Source of the DNA: Gordionus sp. m RMFG-2023
Lineage: Eukaryota; Nematomorpha; Gordioida; Chordodea; Parachordodidae
NCBI RefSeq assembly: GCF_954871325.1
Contig: NC_088779.1
Span: 3,474,846 to 3,538,845, forward strand
DNA length: 64,000 nt
Direction of reading: 5' to 3'
How positions within the stretch are numbered: position 1 is the first letter of the stretch; every line of letters starts with the position of its first letter. The position numbers were made by a program, and so were the translations under genes. Under the pieces are notes generated by a model. The model searched no databases, was not told where the DNA came from, and saw nothing but the letters and a program-made list of their open reading frames with translations. Of this stretch, positions 1 to 11,321 are shown piece after piece.

Positions 1-140
1 CGACTTGAGTTCATGACTTGAGTCGACTTGAGTTCATGACCTGAGTTTATAACTCAAGTCAGTTTGGGTCGATTTTTTTGACCCAAAACTTGACTCAGTT
101 TTCGACTCAGTCGACTCGACTCAGTCGATTAACAACACTA
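1..140. repeat. partial MITE-like element with CGACTTGAGT repeats
   Basis: The stretch is built from short repeats of the type GACTTGAGTTCAT and GACTCAGTCGA and ends in TTAACAACACTA. That terminus is the inverse of the TAGTGTTGTTAA end shared by several other short elements in this window (for example 46572-46798 and 48977-49206). The left part lies outside the window. I infer a non-autonomous DNA element; it shows no coding capacity. Confidence 0.5.
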
Positions 141-220
141 CCCCCATATATTCCTCAAATTGATTCATTTAACATAAAATATAATAATTTTTTTGATTTA
201 AACTGCTAAAAAATATTTAG

Positions 221-358
221 GAGCTTTTCGGAATGTCGCTAACTATGGGAAAACATCGTTATGCGACTGCAAAAATGGGATACAACGTTAAAAGGTGCCA
301 GTATTTTATGAACAACCTTAAATGTTCATCGAAATGTCATATAGCATCGAAGAATTGA
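221..358 (+). CDS. putative 3'-terminal exon, small cysteine-containing protein
   Basis: An open stretch of 45 codons plus a TGA stop follows a good acceptor (AAAATATTTAG just before 221). Its base composition is clearly less AT-rich than the surroundings. The peptide begins ELFGMSLTMGKHRYATAK and contains three cysteines near the end (CQYFMNN, then KCSSKCH). Translating from the first base after the acceptor keeps the frame open to the stop, so the intron phase would be 0. Earlier exons would lie left of the window. I do not recognise the family. It could be the C-terminal end of a secreted cysteine-rich protein. No polyadenylation signal was assigned. Confidence 0.4.
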   Translation, partial: ELFGMSLTMGKHRYATAKMGYNVKRCQYFMNNLKCSSKCHIASKN

Positions 359-598
359 TGAAACAAATAATTTTTTTTTAATTTCGGATTTTTTTTAAAA
401 AAAATATATATTCATGTGAAAATATTTAGGATTTTATATAAATTTACAAAAACATAAATAACCTTCTTTTTATTAAAAATTTGGCCTTTTTATATATAAT
501 ATTATTTTTTTGGCGATTGACGAATGTGTCAATGTAATGGAACTTAAACAAAAGAAGAAGAAGATATTCTCTTCCCAGGGTTTTTCAGGGAATCAATG

Positions 599-829
599 TT
601 AATAATATAATACAAACGCTATCAGGGAACATCGAATTAATTTTTTATTGTGCCAGTGATGAGGAAAGGATCTACAACGTGAATCTTCTGTGTCAGGGGA
701 AATGTTATCTACAATCTCTAAAAGATTAGGGTTCTCTTAATTATATTTTTTTTATCTCTTTTTTTTTTGGCATACTTTCACTTTAGACTTTGTCCTTATC
801 CTGATCATCTTCCATCGGTAGGATGCATC
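599..829 (-). CDS. two short coding-like stretches, possible minus-strand exons
   Basis: On the minus strand, an acceptor-like CTATTGTTAG precedes bases 829-783, which read GCILPMEDDQDKDKV and then a stop. A second acceptor-like CTTTTAG precedes 717-599, which reads 38 residues starting IVDNISPDTEDSRC before a TAA. Both are less AT-rich than their flanks. The reading phases of the two pieces do not agree for direct splicing, so they may belong to different genes or be chance open frames. No family is recognised. Confidence 0.2.
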
Positions 830-1147
830 CTAACAATAGGAAAATAAGGCTGGCTTATCTATAATATCATCTCCTTACCCATTCAAATGACACGTTAAAT
901 TGAAAAAAAAATAACGAAGACACAAGAATTATTTATAGATTAATGATTTATTTATGTAATTTTATGGTTTGTAAAAAAAAATTACAAAATAAAAATTGGT
1001 CACATAACCAGGAATGGTTAAAATGTATGGAAATGTTAAGCCATATGAGTGTCAGGTGCCAAAGTATGATTACTAACTTTTCTTTTATATATACGTAGAG
1101 TTTTTGTAAAATATATATTTAATAAAGCCAATAAACATTTGTATCAG

Positions 1148-1217
1148 TAAATACCTCGGGATTATTGTTGGAGACCCCTGGGATTGTAGTAAAATCTGGA
1201 CAAAGGATGATTCTCTC
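1148..1217 (+). CDS. candidate internal exon
   Basis: Seventy bases lie between a TTTGTATCAG acceptor and a GTAAAT donor. They read KYLGIIVGDPWDCSKIWTKD followed by DSL, after completing a split first codon. The composition and residues look protein-like, but there is no neighbouring exon of matching phase that I can point to. The downstream intron would run into the microsatellites at 1308-2260. Unrecognised; tentative. Confidence 0.3.
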
Positions 1218-1307
1218 GTAAATATCTTTCGGAGAGAAAATATCATGTTGAAATTATAGCCTAATGATGGGGGGCTTGTGTTGTTAAATTACCTAAATTT
1301 GACTGGA

Positions 1308-1648
<341 letters not shown>

Positions 1649-1831
1649 CGATCTTTTATAGTTGACTAAAATTAAGTAGTTTAATAACACTAACGGGGGT
1701 TTTCCAATTTTAAATATTTTAATCAAAAAATCTATGAGCAAAAAAAATGAAGGTATTAATTTTTTCTTTCTTTCTCGTATTAACTTTGCAGGAGCTATTT
1801 ATCAAAATCAAGGACCTCGAACGATAATATC

Positions 1832-3104
<1,273 letters not shown>

Positions 3105-3109
3105 CTAAA

Positions 3110-3265
3110 TGAATGGTGGTCCTGAGGTTGGGCTGGGCCGCTTAAACCGAATATTTTTAATCGCTATTGTTATCTTAGAAGAAAAAAAATCCGGGCTAGG
3201 TCTAAAAATATTTTTAAAAAAAACCCAGGAGACAGGCCCGAAATTTTGAATCCATATCGGGCGGG
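3110..3265. repeat. GC-rich GGGCTGGGCC-type dispersed repeat
   Basis: A short island of GGCCC/GGGCC-rich DNA in an AT-rich background, similar in style to 3813-3994, 33483-33858, 34545-34800 and 46400-46500. The first and last parts hold oppositely oriented GGGC/GCCC clusters, which suggests a decayed terminal-inverted-repeat element. Confidence 0.4.
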
Positions 3266-3812
3266 GTGAAACTGCAAGACTGATATAATTATTGTATTTA
3301 GAAATCTTATGATTTTTCATTGAATTTCGTTGAACCATAATGTATAAGAAGCGATTATTTCCGGAAAATATAAATATTTACATTAATGGTTAAAAAAAAA
3401 ACTTTATAAAAAAGACTAAAACTATACAAAGAGTACCAAAAAATGTAATTATTGATTAAAAATATACATATATATTTCCCTTTTTTGAATAGCTAATTTA
3501 TAATTTATTAACAAAAATGTAATGAGGTCATTTCCATAGAGATACAATTTTTTTCTTTTTACATAAGCAATTTCCTAGAATACGATTCACGTATTATTCT
3601 CATTTCTGTAATGATATAAAATGAGATAATTATTACAAAATAATATAATTTAAACAAAATAAATTGTCCCCTTTGCTTTCTTTTAAAATAAGAAATTACT
3701 TGGGAAACATCTTGCCTATTATACCTTGTTTTGAAAAAAAAAACAGTATTTATTGCCTTTAATGGATCGAAAAAAACCAACATTGTATTTCATAATAGAA
3801 ATAATCTAGATT
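3266..3812. other. AT-rich DNA with no recognisable gene
   Basis: Low-complexity AT-rich sequence. A minus-strand open frame near 3559-3783 has no family resemblance or splice support and is not annotated. Confidence 0.5.
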
Positions 3813-3994
3813 AGAGATCTGCAAAAGTAAGCCCGGCCCGTACCCGGCCCGTACCCGGCCCGAACGGATTTCGGTCCAAGCTCGGGCCTAATTTCAAAGA
3901 ATCGGGTTCGGGCCGGGTCGGGCCGGTAAATTTTTTTAAAAAAAATTTCGGGTTCGGGCCGGGTTTAAAAAATAAGGCCCGATGCAGATCACTA
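3813..3994. mobile_element. GC-rich MITE-like element with GATCTGCA termini
   Basis: The left end reads TTAGAGATCTGCAAAAGTAA and the right end, reversed, reads TTAGTGATCTGCATCGGG, giving about 12 bp of terminal inverted repeat. Between them lie repeated CCCGGCCCGTA units and CGGGTTCGGGCC runs. There is no coding capacity. It ends just where arm A of the inverted duplication begins. Confidence 0.5.
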
Positions 3995-4167
3995 ATCAAG
4001 ATTATAATAATTTTAAAAAAAAATAATCCGTAATTTTTTTTCGGTTATGACGAGGGGGGGGGGTAATCAAAATTTTAGGTTTCGTGAGTGGAGAGGCCGG
4101 GCCATAAAGATTAATCATCAAGCCGTGAAATGGGTCGAAATTTGTTTTGATTGTGGAGGGTCATGAA

Positions 4168-4309
4168 CAGAGTTGTTAAAGGATCTAGATATAAAAATGT
4201 GGTATCTGTATCTAGATAGATTTTTGATTAAATAATCTGTATCTAGATATTATTTTAGACGTTGTATCTGTATCTAGATCGATGTAGAAAGTATCTTTTA
4301 ACAACTCTG
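4168..4309. mobile_element. hAT-type MITE (AGAGTTGTTAAAGGATC family)
   Basis: 142 bp with ends CAGAGTTGTTAAA...TTTAACAACTCTG, full of palindromic ATCTAGAT units. It is flanked by near-identical 8-bp duplications (GTCATGAA / GTCTTGAA), which is the hAT signature. A second copy is at 12803-12941. It is absent from arm B, so it inserted in arm A after the duplication. Confidence 0.85.
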
Positions 4310-4925
4310 GTCTTGAATAATAAATTAGGTCCTATAGGGGCTAAAACCTCTATTTCTAATCAATTACATGGCGTGCAGGCTTAATTAGATAATTTTAATA
4401 ATTTTAATAATGTATATTCTATTCTATATTTAATCTTAATTTCTTTTTTAAAATGCTTAACAATTATAGCTAAAATAAATTTTTTTAAAATTTTTTCCTA
4501 TATAAAATTTCTTGTAACAAAAAATAAAAAATTTAATTTAATTTAATATTATATTATATATTAAGAAAAAAAAATATATATTAATATTATTTATCTTTTA
4601 CCCCCGAATAAAAAGTTAGATGCAATCAATTTAATAAATACTATTACATGGCTTGCATGCTAATCAGATAATTTTAATAATAGATTATTTTGAATGGTGT
4701 ATATAGCATCTTAACGGTTATCGAAATTTTATATTTATTTCTTTTAAAATGTTTTTACACAAATATAGGTAATTTCCCTTTTTAATTTTTATTACTAACG
4801 TAAATTTTTTTTATTTATATATACTAAATTAGCAATATATCCCTTATTTGTAACGTAACAAAAAATATAAGAGAGAAATTTAATTTATAATTATATTATA
4901 TTCCGGTTTATAATAAAAAGCTAAG

Positions 4926-6548
4926 ATGCAACGATCAATGAATATTACTAAAAATTTCAATCTTTCATCGCTATGTTTCGCTAATATCACCGTGAATAAA
5001 TTTGTGGAGAAGAAAATCATTTGGCTGGAAAAAGTAATGTACGTGTACATCCTGGGGCCATTTCTCATCTTGGGAATCCTAGGTAATATTCTTTACTTTA
5101 TCATCTACTCGAAAACTAAGAACGGTCAGAATATTTTGCAGCACGAGAACAAACCCGAAATTGGCGGTAACGTAAATAGGAATCTCCGTGACTTCGACAA
5201 GAGTAATAATACCGTGTCTAAAATTTCGAGCAAGATTCAAACCAACATCAGTAAAAATGTCACCCTCCTCAAACCATCGAATAAAATTATGAACGACTCC
5301 ACTGCTCATTTTTACGTTATCATTTACACGATCCTATTGTGGGATGTTATAGCGTGTGTGACCATGTTTTTTTTCCCGTTCCTCTATTATTCCAGTAGCG
5401 ATTTCGGGATCTCGAACAAGAGGTTCATGATCCTGATAACCAAGGTGACGTACTTCATGCACGAGGTATGCGTCACCAACTTAAACTGGAATACCGCGAT
5501 TCTGTCCATGAATCGGTTCGTGGCGATATATTTCCCCTACCGATTCGCTAATCTGATAACTCGGACGAGACCGAACAGGGTAGGCGATCCCGACCGGAAA
5601 TTTAGCATAAAAAACAATGCATACCTGAATTACGTTCTCCAATTTTTTGGCGATCGTTGCGTGCTAAAGAAGACGCGAAAAAGTGCGATGATATTGATGG
5701 CCTCGATTTTCCTCTTTTCGGTGCTCATCTCGATGCCCTACCTATTTTACGTGAATTTAAAGAAGGGTATCAGAGCCATAAATTCTGGACAAAATAATGC
5801 CACCGTGGTAGTATTATACGAGCGGCAGGTTTCTTGCGATACTAAACTCCCCAAAATTCCTATCAAATTTTCGTACAATTATATAATGACCAATTTCTTC
5901 GACTCCTTTTCTATTCACTACGACAAATATTTCAGCGTTCTAGTCTACTTGATCCCGACTTTGTTGATCACTCTTTCCCAAATATTGGTTTTCGTGAAGA
6001 TGAAAAAACTCGAAAGAACCATTAGTTTCCGATCCCACGTTGAATCCAATATTTCCACCTCAAACTTAGAAAGTTGTTTGACAATATCCAATCTAAATAA
6101 TAATCCCAATCGATTAGCCATTAAAGATGAGATCAATAGCTCTAATAGTATTCTAAACAAAAACGACATTTCTCCTCCTACCTTAGCAACTTCTCCAATC
6201 AGATCGCGTTTGCAGGCTCAAAATTTTAAGCGCACGAGATCTTCAAAATCTCACGTGGACAAATACATTCTCGCTCTAGCTGTTGCCGTCGAATTTTTGC
6301 TTTTAAACCTGCCATACGTGATTTTTGTCTTCGTGACAAATGGATCGTGGGTAGAAGGAGCTTCGATCACCATAACCAAGGTTCAGGCTGTCGTCTATTT
6401 TTTAAAGCTCAGCAATCACTCAATTAACGTCTACGTCAATATTATTTTCAATTCTACCATTAGAAGCTATCTCGTGTTTCAATTGAATAAATATTATAAG
6501 AGATACATAACAAAAATTCGTTCGACATCTAATCTACCAAACGAATAA
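4926..6548 (+). CDS. class A (rhodopsin-like) GPCR, peptide/FMRFamide-receptor-like, copy A
   Basis: An intronless 540-residue plasma-membrane receptor, probably for a neuropeptide-type ligand and signalling through G proteins. The ATG at 4926 is preceded by AT-rich DNA. N-glycosylation sequons sit at N6, N12 and N20. TM1 is about residues 33-60 (GILGN). A long first intracellular loop (61-126) follows. TM2 is 127-155 with D140 (position 2.50). TM3 ends in NRF (196-198) in place of DRY, followed by VAIYFPYRF. TM4 is 253-276, ECL2 has C304, and TM5 is 335-359 with P344. A Ser/Arg-rich third loop spans about 360-443. TM6 is 445-471 with P463. TM7 carries NHSINVYVN in place of NPxxY. The usual cysteine at 3.25 is a threonine. 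Copy B (43226-44836) is highly similar except in the loops. The exact ligand cannot be read from sequence; class assignment is secure. Confidence 0.93.
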   Translation: MQRSMNITKNFNLSSLCFANITVNKFVEKKIIWLEKVMYVYILGPFLILGILGNILYFIIYSKTKNGQNILQHENKPEIGGNVNRNLRDFDKSNNTVSKISSKIQTNISKNVTLLKPSNKIMNDSTAHFYVIIYTILLWDVIACVTMFFFPFLYYSSSDFGISNKRFMILITKVTYFMHEVCVTNLNWNTAILSMNRFVAIYFPYRFANLITRTRPNRVGDPDRKFSIKNNAYLNYVLQFFGDRCVLKKTRKSAMILMASIFLFSVLISMPYLFYVNLKKGIRAINSGQNNATVVVLYERQVSCDTKLPKIPIKFSYNYIMTNFFDSFSIHYDKYFSVLVYLIPTLLITLSQILVFVKMKKLERTISFRSHVESNISTSNLESCLTISNLNNNPNRLAIKDEINSSNSILNKNDISPPTLATSPIRSRLQAQNFKRTRSSKSHVDKYILALAVAVEFLLLNLPYVIFVFVTNGSWVEGASITITKVQAVVYFLKLSNHSINVYVNIIFNSTIRSYLVFQLNKYYKRYITKIRSTSNLPNE

Positions 6549-6839
6549 TTGACATTTATGGTTTGAGATTATTTATTAATAATAACGCTAATTTTCTTTG
6601 GCGTCTCTAACTAGGACATCGTAATTACTTATTGAAGCAATAATTTGAAAAATATATTTTTTTTAATTATTAGCCCTAAATTTTTCATTTTATTTCCTCT
6701 TTATTACTCACCTATTGATTTATTTACACTTAATATATATATATTTAAAATATTTGTTTCTACTTTTTGCTTATGTATTCATAATTAAATATCATATATT
6801 TTTTTATTGTAAGTAATGTTATTCTAATATACACTTTGT
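6549..6839. other. 3' flank of GPCR copy A, shared with copy B
   Basis: The non-coding flank aligns by eye with the reverse complement of 42944-43225 (for example GACATTTATGGTTTGAGAT and CATCGTAATTACTTATTGAA), but with many small indels. It probably contains the 3' UTR. No specific polyadenylation site is claimed. Confidence 0.6.
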
Positions 6840-9048
6840 CAGTGTTGATAGAGAAACTAAATTTAGTCGACTAAAGCAAAAGCTAAAGAAGGTTTTGATC
6901 ACAATACATCGACTTCAACTTGAAGCCACAAAATTAATCGGTTAACTGTAACGACAAATTTAGAAGGCTCCGAACTCTCGTGTTGGCTAAGGTTAAATAG
7001 ACCTATTTAGTGATGGCTTAATAAAGCAGTAACCCCTTTGAGAAGGTTATGATTCTTTTATTCAAAAATATTTTATATGATACTTTAAGAAGTAGCTGTT
7101 CTTGTCTGAAATTTCTTCCAAAAAAATCTCTTTCAAATGTTCACCAATGCAAGCTAGAGATTAGTATATATATATATTAGATATAAATTAGGACATGATA
7201 TGGGCAAGGATGGGATGGTTAACTATGTAATAAAATGTCTCTTATGATGTTAGCGGATGTCATTTTTGATTTACTTTCGACAACATCCCTTTGTAATAGT
7301 TAACGAAAATGTCTAAATTAAGTCTTCACAGTGACATTCTTTCTTAAAGTTAGTGACCACTTGTTTTTTTTAGTAGAACAATGTTTGAATTTATACTTTT
7401 TAGCTGAAGCGCTTCTTCGTAATTGAAAAATGATATCTGCTTAAGTGACTTCTTTAATAAAGTAAGTGATCAGCATTGAGAATAGATTTTTATATTGATT
7501 AAGCTATCCGCTTATGTGACCGAATGTAATTTCAGAAGCCAATAAATTAGGTTTGAGTCGTTTTTCTTTAATTTTAATTAATATTTAATCTCTTCAATGG
7601 TATATACCTTATTATGATTTTCTTATAATGACTACCTCCAATGTAATTTAATATAATATAAAATTAATTAATTAATTAATTAATTAATGTAATATAATAA
7701 GCTAATTAATTTTCATTTTTTAAAAAGGGCATATATTTTTTTTGCATATTTTATTTTTATTTTTTGGAGTGTTTGTTCTTAGGTTTCTAAGCATCCCGAT
7801 TAATATGTTATCTAAAAAATGTATTATTCACCACACTACTTACAACGCAAAACAAACTAAAATTGTTTAATAAATATTTTTGCATGTAAACTACATTTCA
7901 TATAAGGTTTAACGTTGATTATATGAGTAATATTTTTCATTTTAAGGACTCGTTTCAATTATCCAAAATTTTTGGCTGTTTTACAATAACGTGATATTTT
8001 GTTTTTTAATGGGTTTTTAAAAGAGGATTTATCAGCTTAGGAATTTTCATCATTATTAATTAATTTTGCTATAACCAAATGCGTATTTATACCATTTTTT
8101 ACTTAAAATGATTTTAAAAAATTATTTAATAAGGATTACCATGATTTGAAACGAGAATTTACCAGATTTCTGTAATTTTACATTCGGTTACTTTAATGAA
8201 TAATTACGAAAAGAACAGATTTAAAATAGATTTATTTAGTGAATTTTTTTTTTCAAAGTGGTGTTCTTATAAAGCAGATATCATAGCCAAAATTCCAAAC
8301 AAGAGTTTTAGAGAATAAAATAATTTTAGGTAATTTTAGACCATAAAAAAAAGGAATATATGTGTAATAATGGGCATTCTTTAAACCGGTCACTTTAGCA
8401 GTTATCATCCTTTTAAAAAGTGGGCGCTCATTTTATTATAGCGGTCACTTTAAGTTTAACAGATATCGTCGTCGCAATTAGCCAAAAATGGAGCTTTAAA
8501 GACTAATTTAGAAATAAAGCCAAAATAGATTTATTACGGTTAAAAGGCAGATGGACGAATTATCTAACCGTCAATTAAAAATGGCGTCTACAAATACAGC
8601 GAAGGGACATTTTGTAATTAACTATTTCCCATCTTTTCCCAATCAATGTATTATAATCATATCTAATATTATGTAGAGATTCATTGGTACACAAAAAACA
8701 CCTCTAACTTGAATGGGTAAGAAATTCGGGATTAAATTGTTTGGGGAAGAGATTCGGCCATTTAATTGACTATCACGTGGTCGTTCCTTAGAACATATTC
8801 TTTAAAGAAAGTATTTATTTGAAATGAGAGACTACTCCTTTATTAAGGAATCGCGAAATTAAGGTTTTGCGCCATTTATATAAGAAATTCGACTTAACGC
8901 TCCGACCAAAAATGTCGTTTTAAATCGACCAAAATTGGCCAATAAAATTCTTCGGATAATTAATCTATATTAATTGGGCCGCTGGGAGTTGGAGAAAATA
9001 TTTCGACTAAAAATTCGACTAAATTTAGTCCTTTTAACGACACCTTAC
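6840..9048. mobile_element. TIR-like element with GTGTTGATAGAG and AAGGTGTCGTTAAA ends
   Basis: The left end reads GTGTTGATAGAGAAACTAAA and then TTTAGTCGAC. The right end, reversed, reads AAGGTGTCGTTAAAAGGACT and then AAATTTAGTCGA. The two ends are therefore imperfect inverted repeats rich in GACTAAATTTAGTC. The equivalent element in arm B (42671-42943) is only about 273 bp. Roughly 1.9 kb (about 6965-8870) is thus either inserted here or deleted from B. I find no transposase frame inside, so it is presumably non-autonomous or decayed. Confidence 0.55.
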
Positions 9049-9564
9049 TATAAATATATTTCTATTGCAATCATGTTTTTATATATATTTAATGTATTTA
9101 ATTAGCTAATTTTGATTTTTTAAAGATTTTATTATGGTCACCAATCAGAGTTTCAAAAACTAGAATCAGAATTATATTTAGATTGGATTTAATAAGTATG
9201 AAACACCTGTTAAGATTTTAAACAAAATGGAGGTCACAACCTACCCCGGTTCAAAACGATTTAAAATGAATGAGTGGGCTCAGTATAAAAAACGCTATTG
9301 ACCTTTCTCTAAATTACAAGAGGAAATAATGAAAATATTATTGCTTGTGATGTTAAATTTATATTTAAATTGTTTATATTTATACTTTTTTTGAGGCTAT
9401 ATATTGTTATAAATATTAAATAAAACATACAATTTACTTTCACAATTAACTTATATGAACATCAATCATATTGAAACATTTAGATTTTGACTTATATAAT
9501 TTTAAGAACTTTTATTCTAGTTGTAACGTTCCCCTCCCCTCCAGCTGCGTACGCGCCTGAAGTA
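9049..9564. other. arm A non-coding DNA shared with arm B
   Basis: AT-rich sequence. A short block around GGTCACAACCTACCCCG matches arm B (reverse complement, near 42350). I see no gene. Confidence 0.5.
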
Positions 9565-9565
9565 T

Positions 9566-9839
9566 GTTTCTCTTCTCTTCTCTTCTCTTCTCTTCTCTTC
9601 TCTTCTCTTCTCTTCTCTCTCTTCTCTCCTTCCTTCCTTTCTTCCTTCCTTCCTTCCTTCCTTCCTTCCTTCCTTCCTTCCTTCCTTCCTTCCTTCCTTC
9701 CTTCCTTCCTTCCTTCCTTCCTTCCTTCCTTCCTTCCTTCCTTCCTTCCTTCCTTCCTTCCTTCCTTCCTTCCTTCCTTCCTTCCTTCCTTCCTTCCTTC
9801 CTTCCTTCCTTCCTTCCTTCCTTCCTTCCTTCCTTCCTT
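9566..9839. repeat. (TCTCT)n then (CCTT)n microsatellite
   Basis: About 58 bp of TCTCT repeats followed by more than 210 bp of CCTT. It is absent from arm B. The long frames on both strands (FLPS and GRKE repeats) are artefacts of the 4-bp period. Confidence 0.97.
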
Positions 9840-9989
9840 ATTTAATTGTGATTTAATGGAACCCAAGCTAATTCCTATACAATTATAAAGATATTTTTTA
9901 TATAAAAAAAAATTATCAGAATTTGTAAATGAAATAAACTGTTGAATAGTTTCAACTGATCATTAAATTTTAACTAAACGGAACATTGG

Positions 9990-10330
9990 TTTTTTAATTT
10001 TCAAAACGTTTCTTTTTTACTTATGGGGCTAGTTTTATTCCAAAAAATGTCCTTAAAATGCCAGTGCTGCTTTTCATGCCCAAAACGCCTTTAAATACGC
10101 TATCTCTCTTACTAATATTGTGATTGTAAAAAAATATTTTGAATAATAAAATATTTTTTTTGTCGTGTTTTGATATACAAAATTAATATTGTTGGTGAAC
10201 CATTTTTTGCTAAATTTTGCAAAATTTTGTTCAATTTTCAAATTTCTTTGATGACAAAAAAGCATCTTTGGCGTAAATTTTGTTAATGAAACAAAAGCCC
10301 GTTTTTACTTAAAGCATTGTTACATCACAT
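9990..10330 (+). pseudogene. decayed copy of the companion exon next to the GPCR
   Basis: This is the arm A counterpart of the open exon at 41902-42215. Landmarks shared with B include TTATTCCAAAAA, CTTAAAATGCCA, GCTTTTCATGCC and GGTGTAAATTTTGTTA (GGCGTAAATTTTGTTA here). The B exon stays open for 103 codons. Here the frame that starts MPVLLFMPKTPLNTLS closes after about 30 residues and the acceptor AG is lost (TTTTTTACTTATGG). Function unknown. Confidence 0.45.
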
Positions 10331-10385
10331 CTAAATATTTTGTTACCTTGTAGATTCCTGCGGCTTAATTGTGCTTTTCCTTTTC

Positions 10386-10562
10386 AGGAATTGCCTTTTG
10401 TGTTTTGGACCTATCGCTACATACTTGATTCCCCATTCGTCTCGCCAGTCGCATCACCAACTTTTCAAAATTGGGAGCACACTAAACGGAAACGACTACG
10501 GGAAGAATATTTAGGAATAAGACGAGTCTCGATGGGCTGTACAATAAATACAACTAGTAATT
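10386..10562 (+). CDS. candidate exon after a strong acceptor
   Basis: The acceptor GCTTTTCCTTTTCAG precedes an open, unusually GC-balanced stretch reading ELPFVFWTYRYILDSPFVSP and continuing through FQNWEHTKRKRLREEYLGI. The frame stays open to about 10637. Most of this block (about 145 bp) is missing from arm B, where only the sequence around GGCTGTACAATAA resumes. It is therefore either a lost exon in B or an insertion in A. Family not recognised. Confidence 0.3.
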
Positions 10563-10739
10563 CCGGGCTATCATATATAGGATGTTACTATACTAGCATA
10601 AATATCACACATAATCGAATCAAAAGGGTATTAAAATGAGGGTTTCTTTTTTAAGTACTGGAAGCAAATACAGAGGTATCTTTAGTTTTTAGTACTAAAG
10701 GATGCTAAATTTTATTTGAAAATTATTGTCTGTAATTTT

Positions 10740-11321
10740 TTTTTCCGCCAACCTCTCTCCCTCCCCCCCCCCCCTCCTTCATATTCCGCTTGACTTCAGC
10801 TGGATTTTTTGTTTCGTAAGATTTATAATCTTCTATACTATAAATTAATTAGAAATATACATATATTATTCGCTCATCAAAATAAATAATATATTTAAAC
10901 AAAATAAATATGGAAAAATCTAACACAACTAATACCAAAACATAAATTTTTTTAAGATATAGAAGAATATATTTTTACGAGAAAAATTACATGGATTTTA
11001 TATCCCTTATAATATAAGACATCATATAATTAATACCTTTTTTTTATAAAGTTTTTAATTCTAATTTATATTAAATATTATTATATTTGAACTAAAATTA
11101 TCCCTTTTTTAGTAAAATTAAATTAATTTTTTAGGATAATGATTTAATTTATTTGTCTAATCTCTAATATTATCTTTTGTATACCTATATTAGAATAAAT
11201 ATTAAATATTAAATATATACTTATGTAAATATATCACTAATTATTTTTAAGATTAAGGAAACATGGCATATTTTTAATAATATCTCATTTCTTAGAAGGA
11301 GTTTTATTTTATTTATTTTTA
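10740..11321. other. AT-rich DNA with no recognisable gene
   Basis: A poly-C tract near 10762-10775 and AT-rich low-complexity sequence. Nothing else is supported. Confidence 0.6.

Larger units (their letters stand above)
3990..10710. repeat. inverted duplication, arm A (partner 41680-45425)
   Basis: Reading arm B in reverse complement gives the same order of landmarks. These are a poly-G tract after CGGTTATGACG, an ATTCTAATCAAT...GATAATTTTAATAA block, the GPCR gene, a shared 3' flank, the GTGTTGATAGAG element, CACAACCTACCCCG, the companion exon, and a block ending AGTACTAAAGGATGCT. Arm A is longer (about 6.7 kb against 3.7 kb). It holds a MITE (4168-4309), extra DNA within the TIR-like element, a (CCTT)n microsatellite and about 145 bp near 10385-10530 that B lacks. 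Flanks have many indels, while the GPCR coding region has very few, so the duplication is not recent. Confidence 0.85.

Noticed and set aside
4880-5309. Antisense frames overlapping the GPCR genes (also 5945-6169 and 44459-44891)
   Set aside because: Shadows of the receptor coding sequence on the other strand, mirrored in both copies only because the receptors are similar.
9487-9888. Frames with FLPS or GRKE repeats on both strands
   Set aside because: Translation of (CCTT)n; the same applies at 33878-34342 and 36414-36602.
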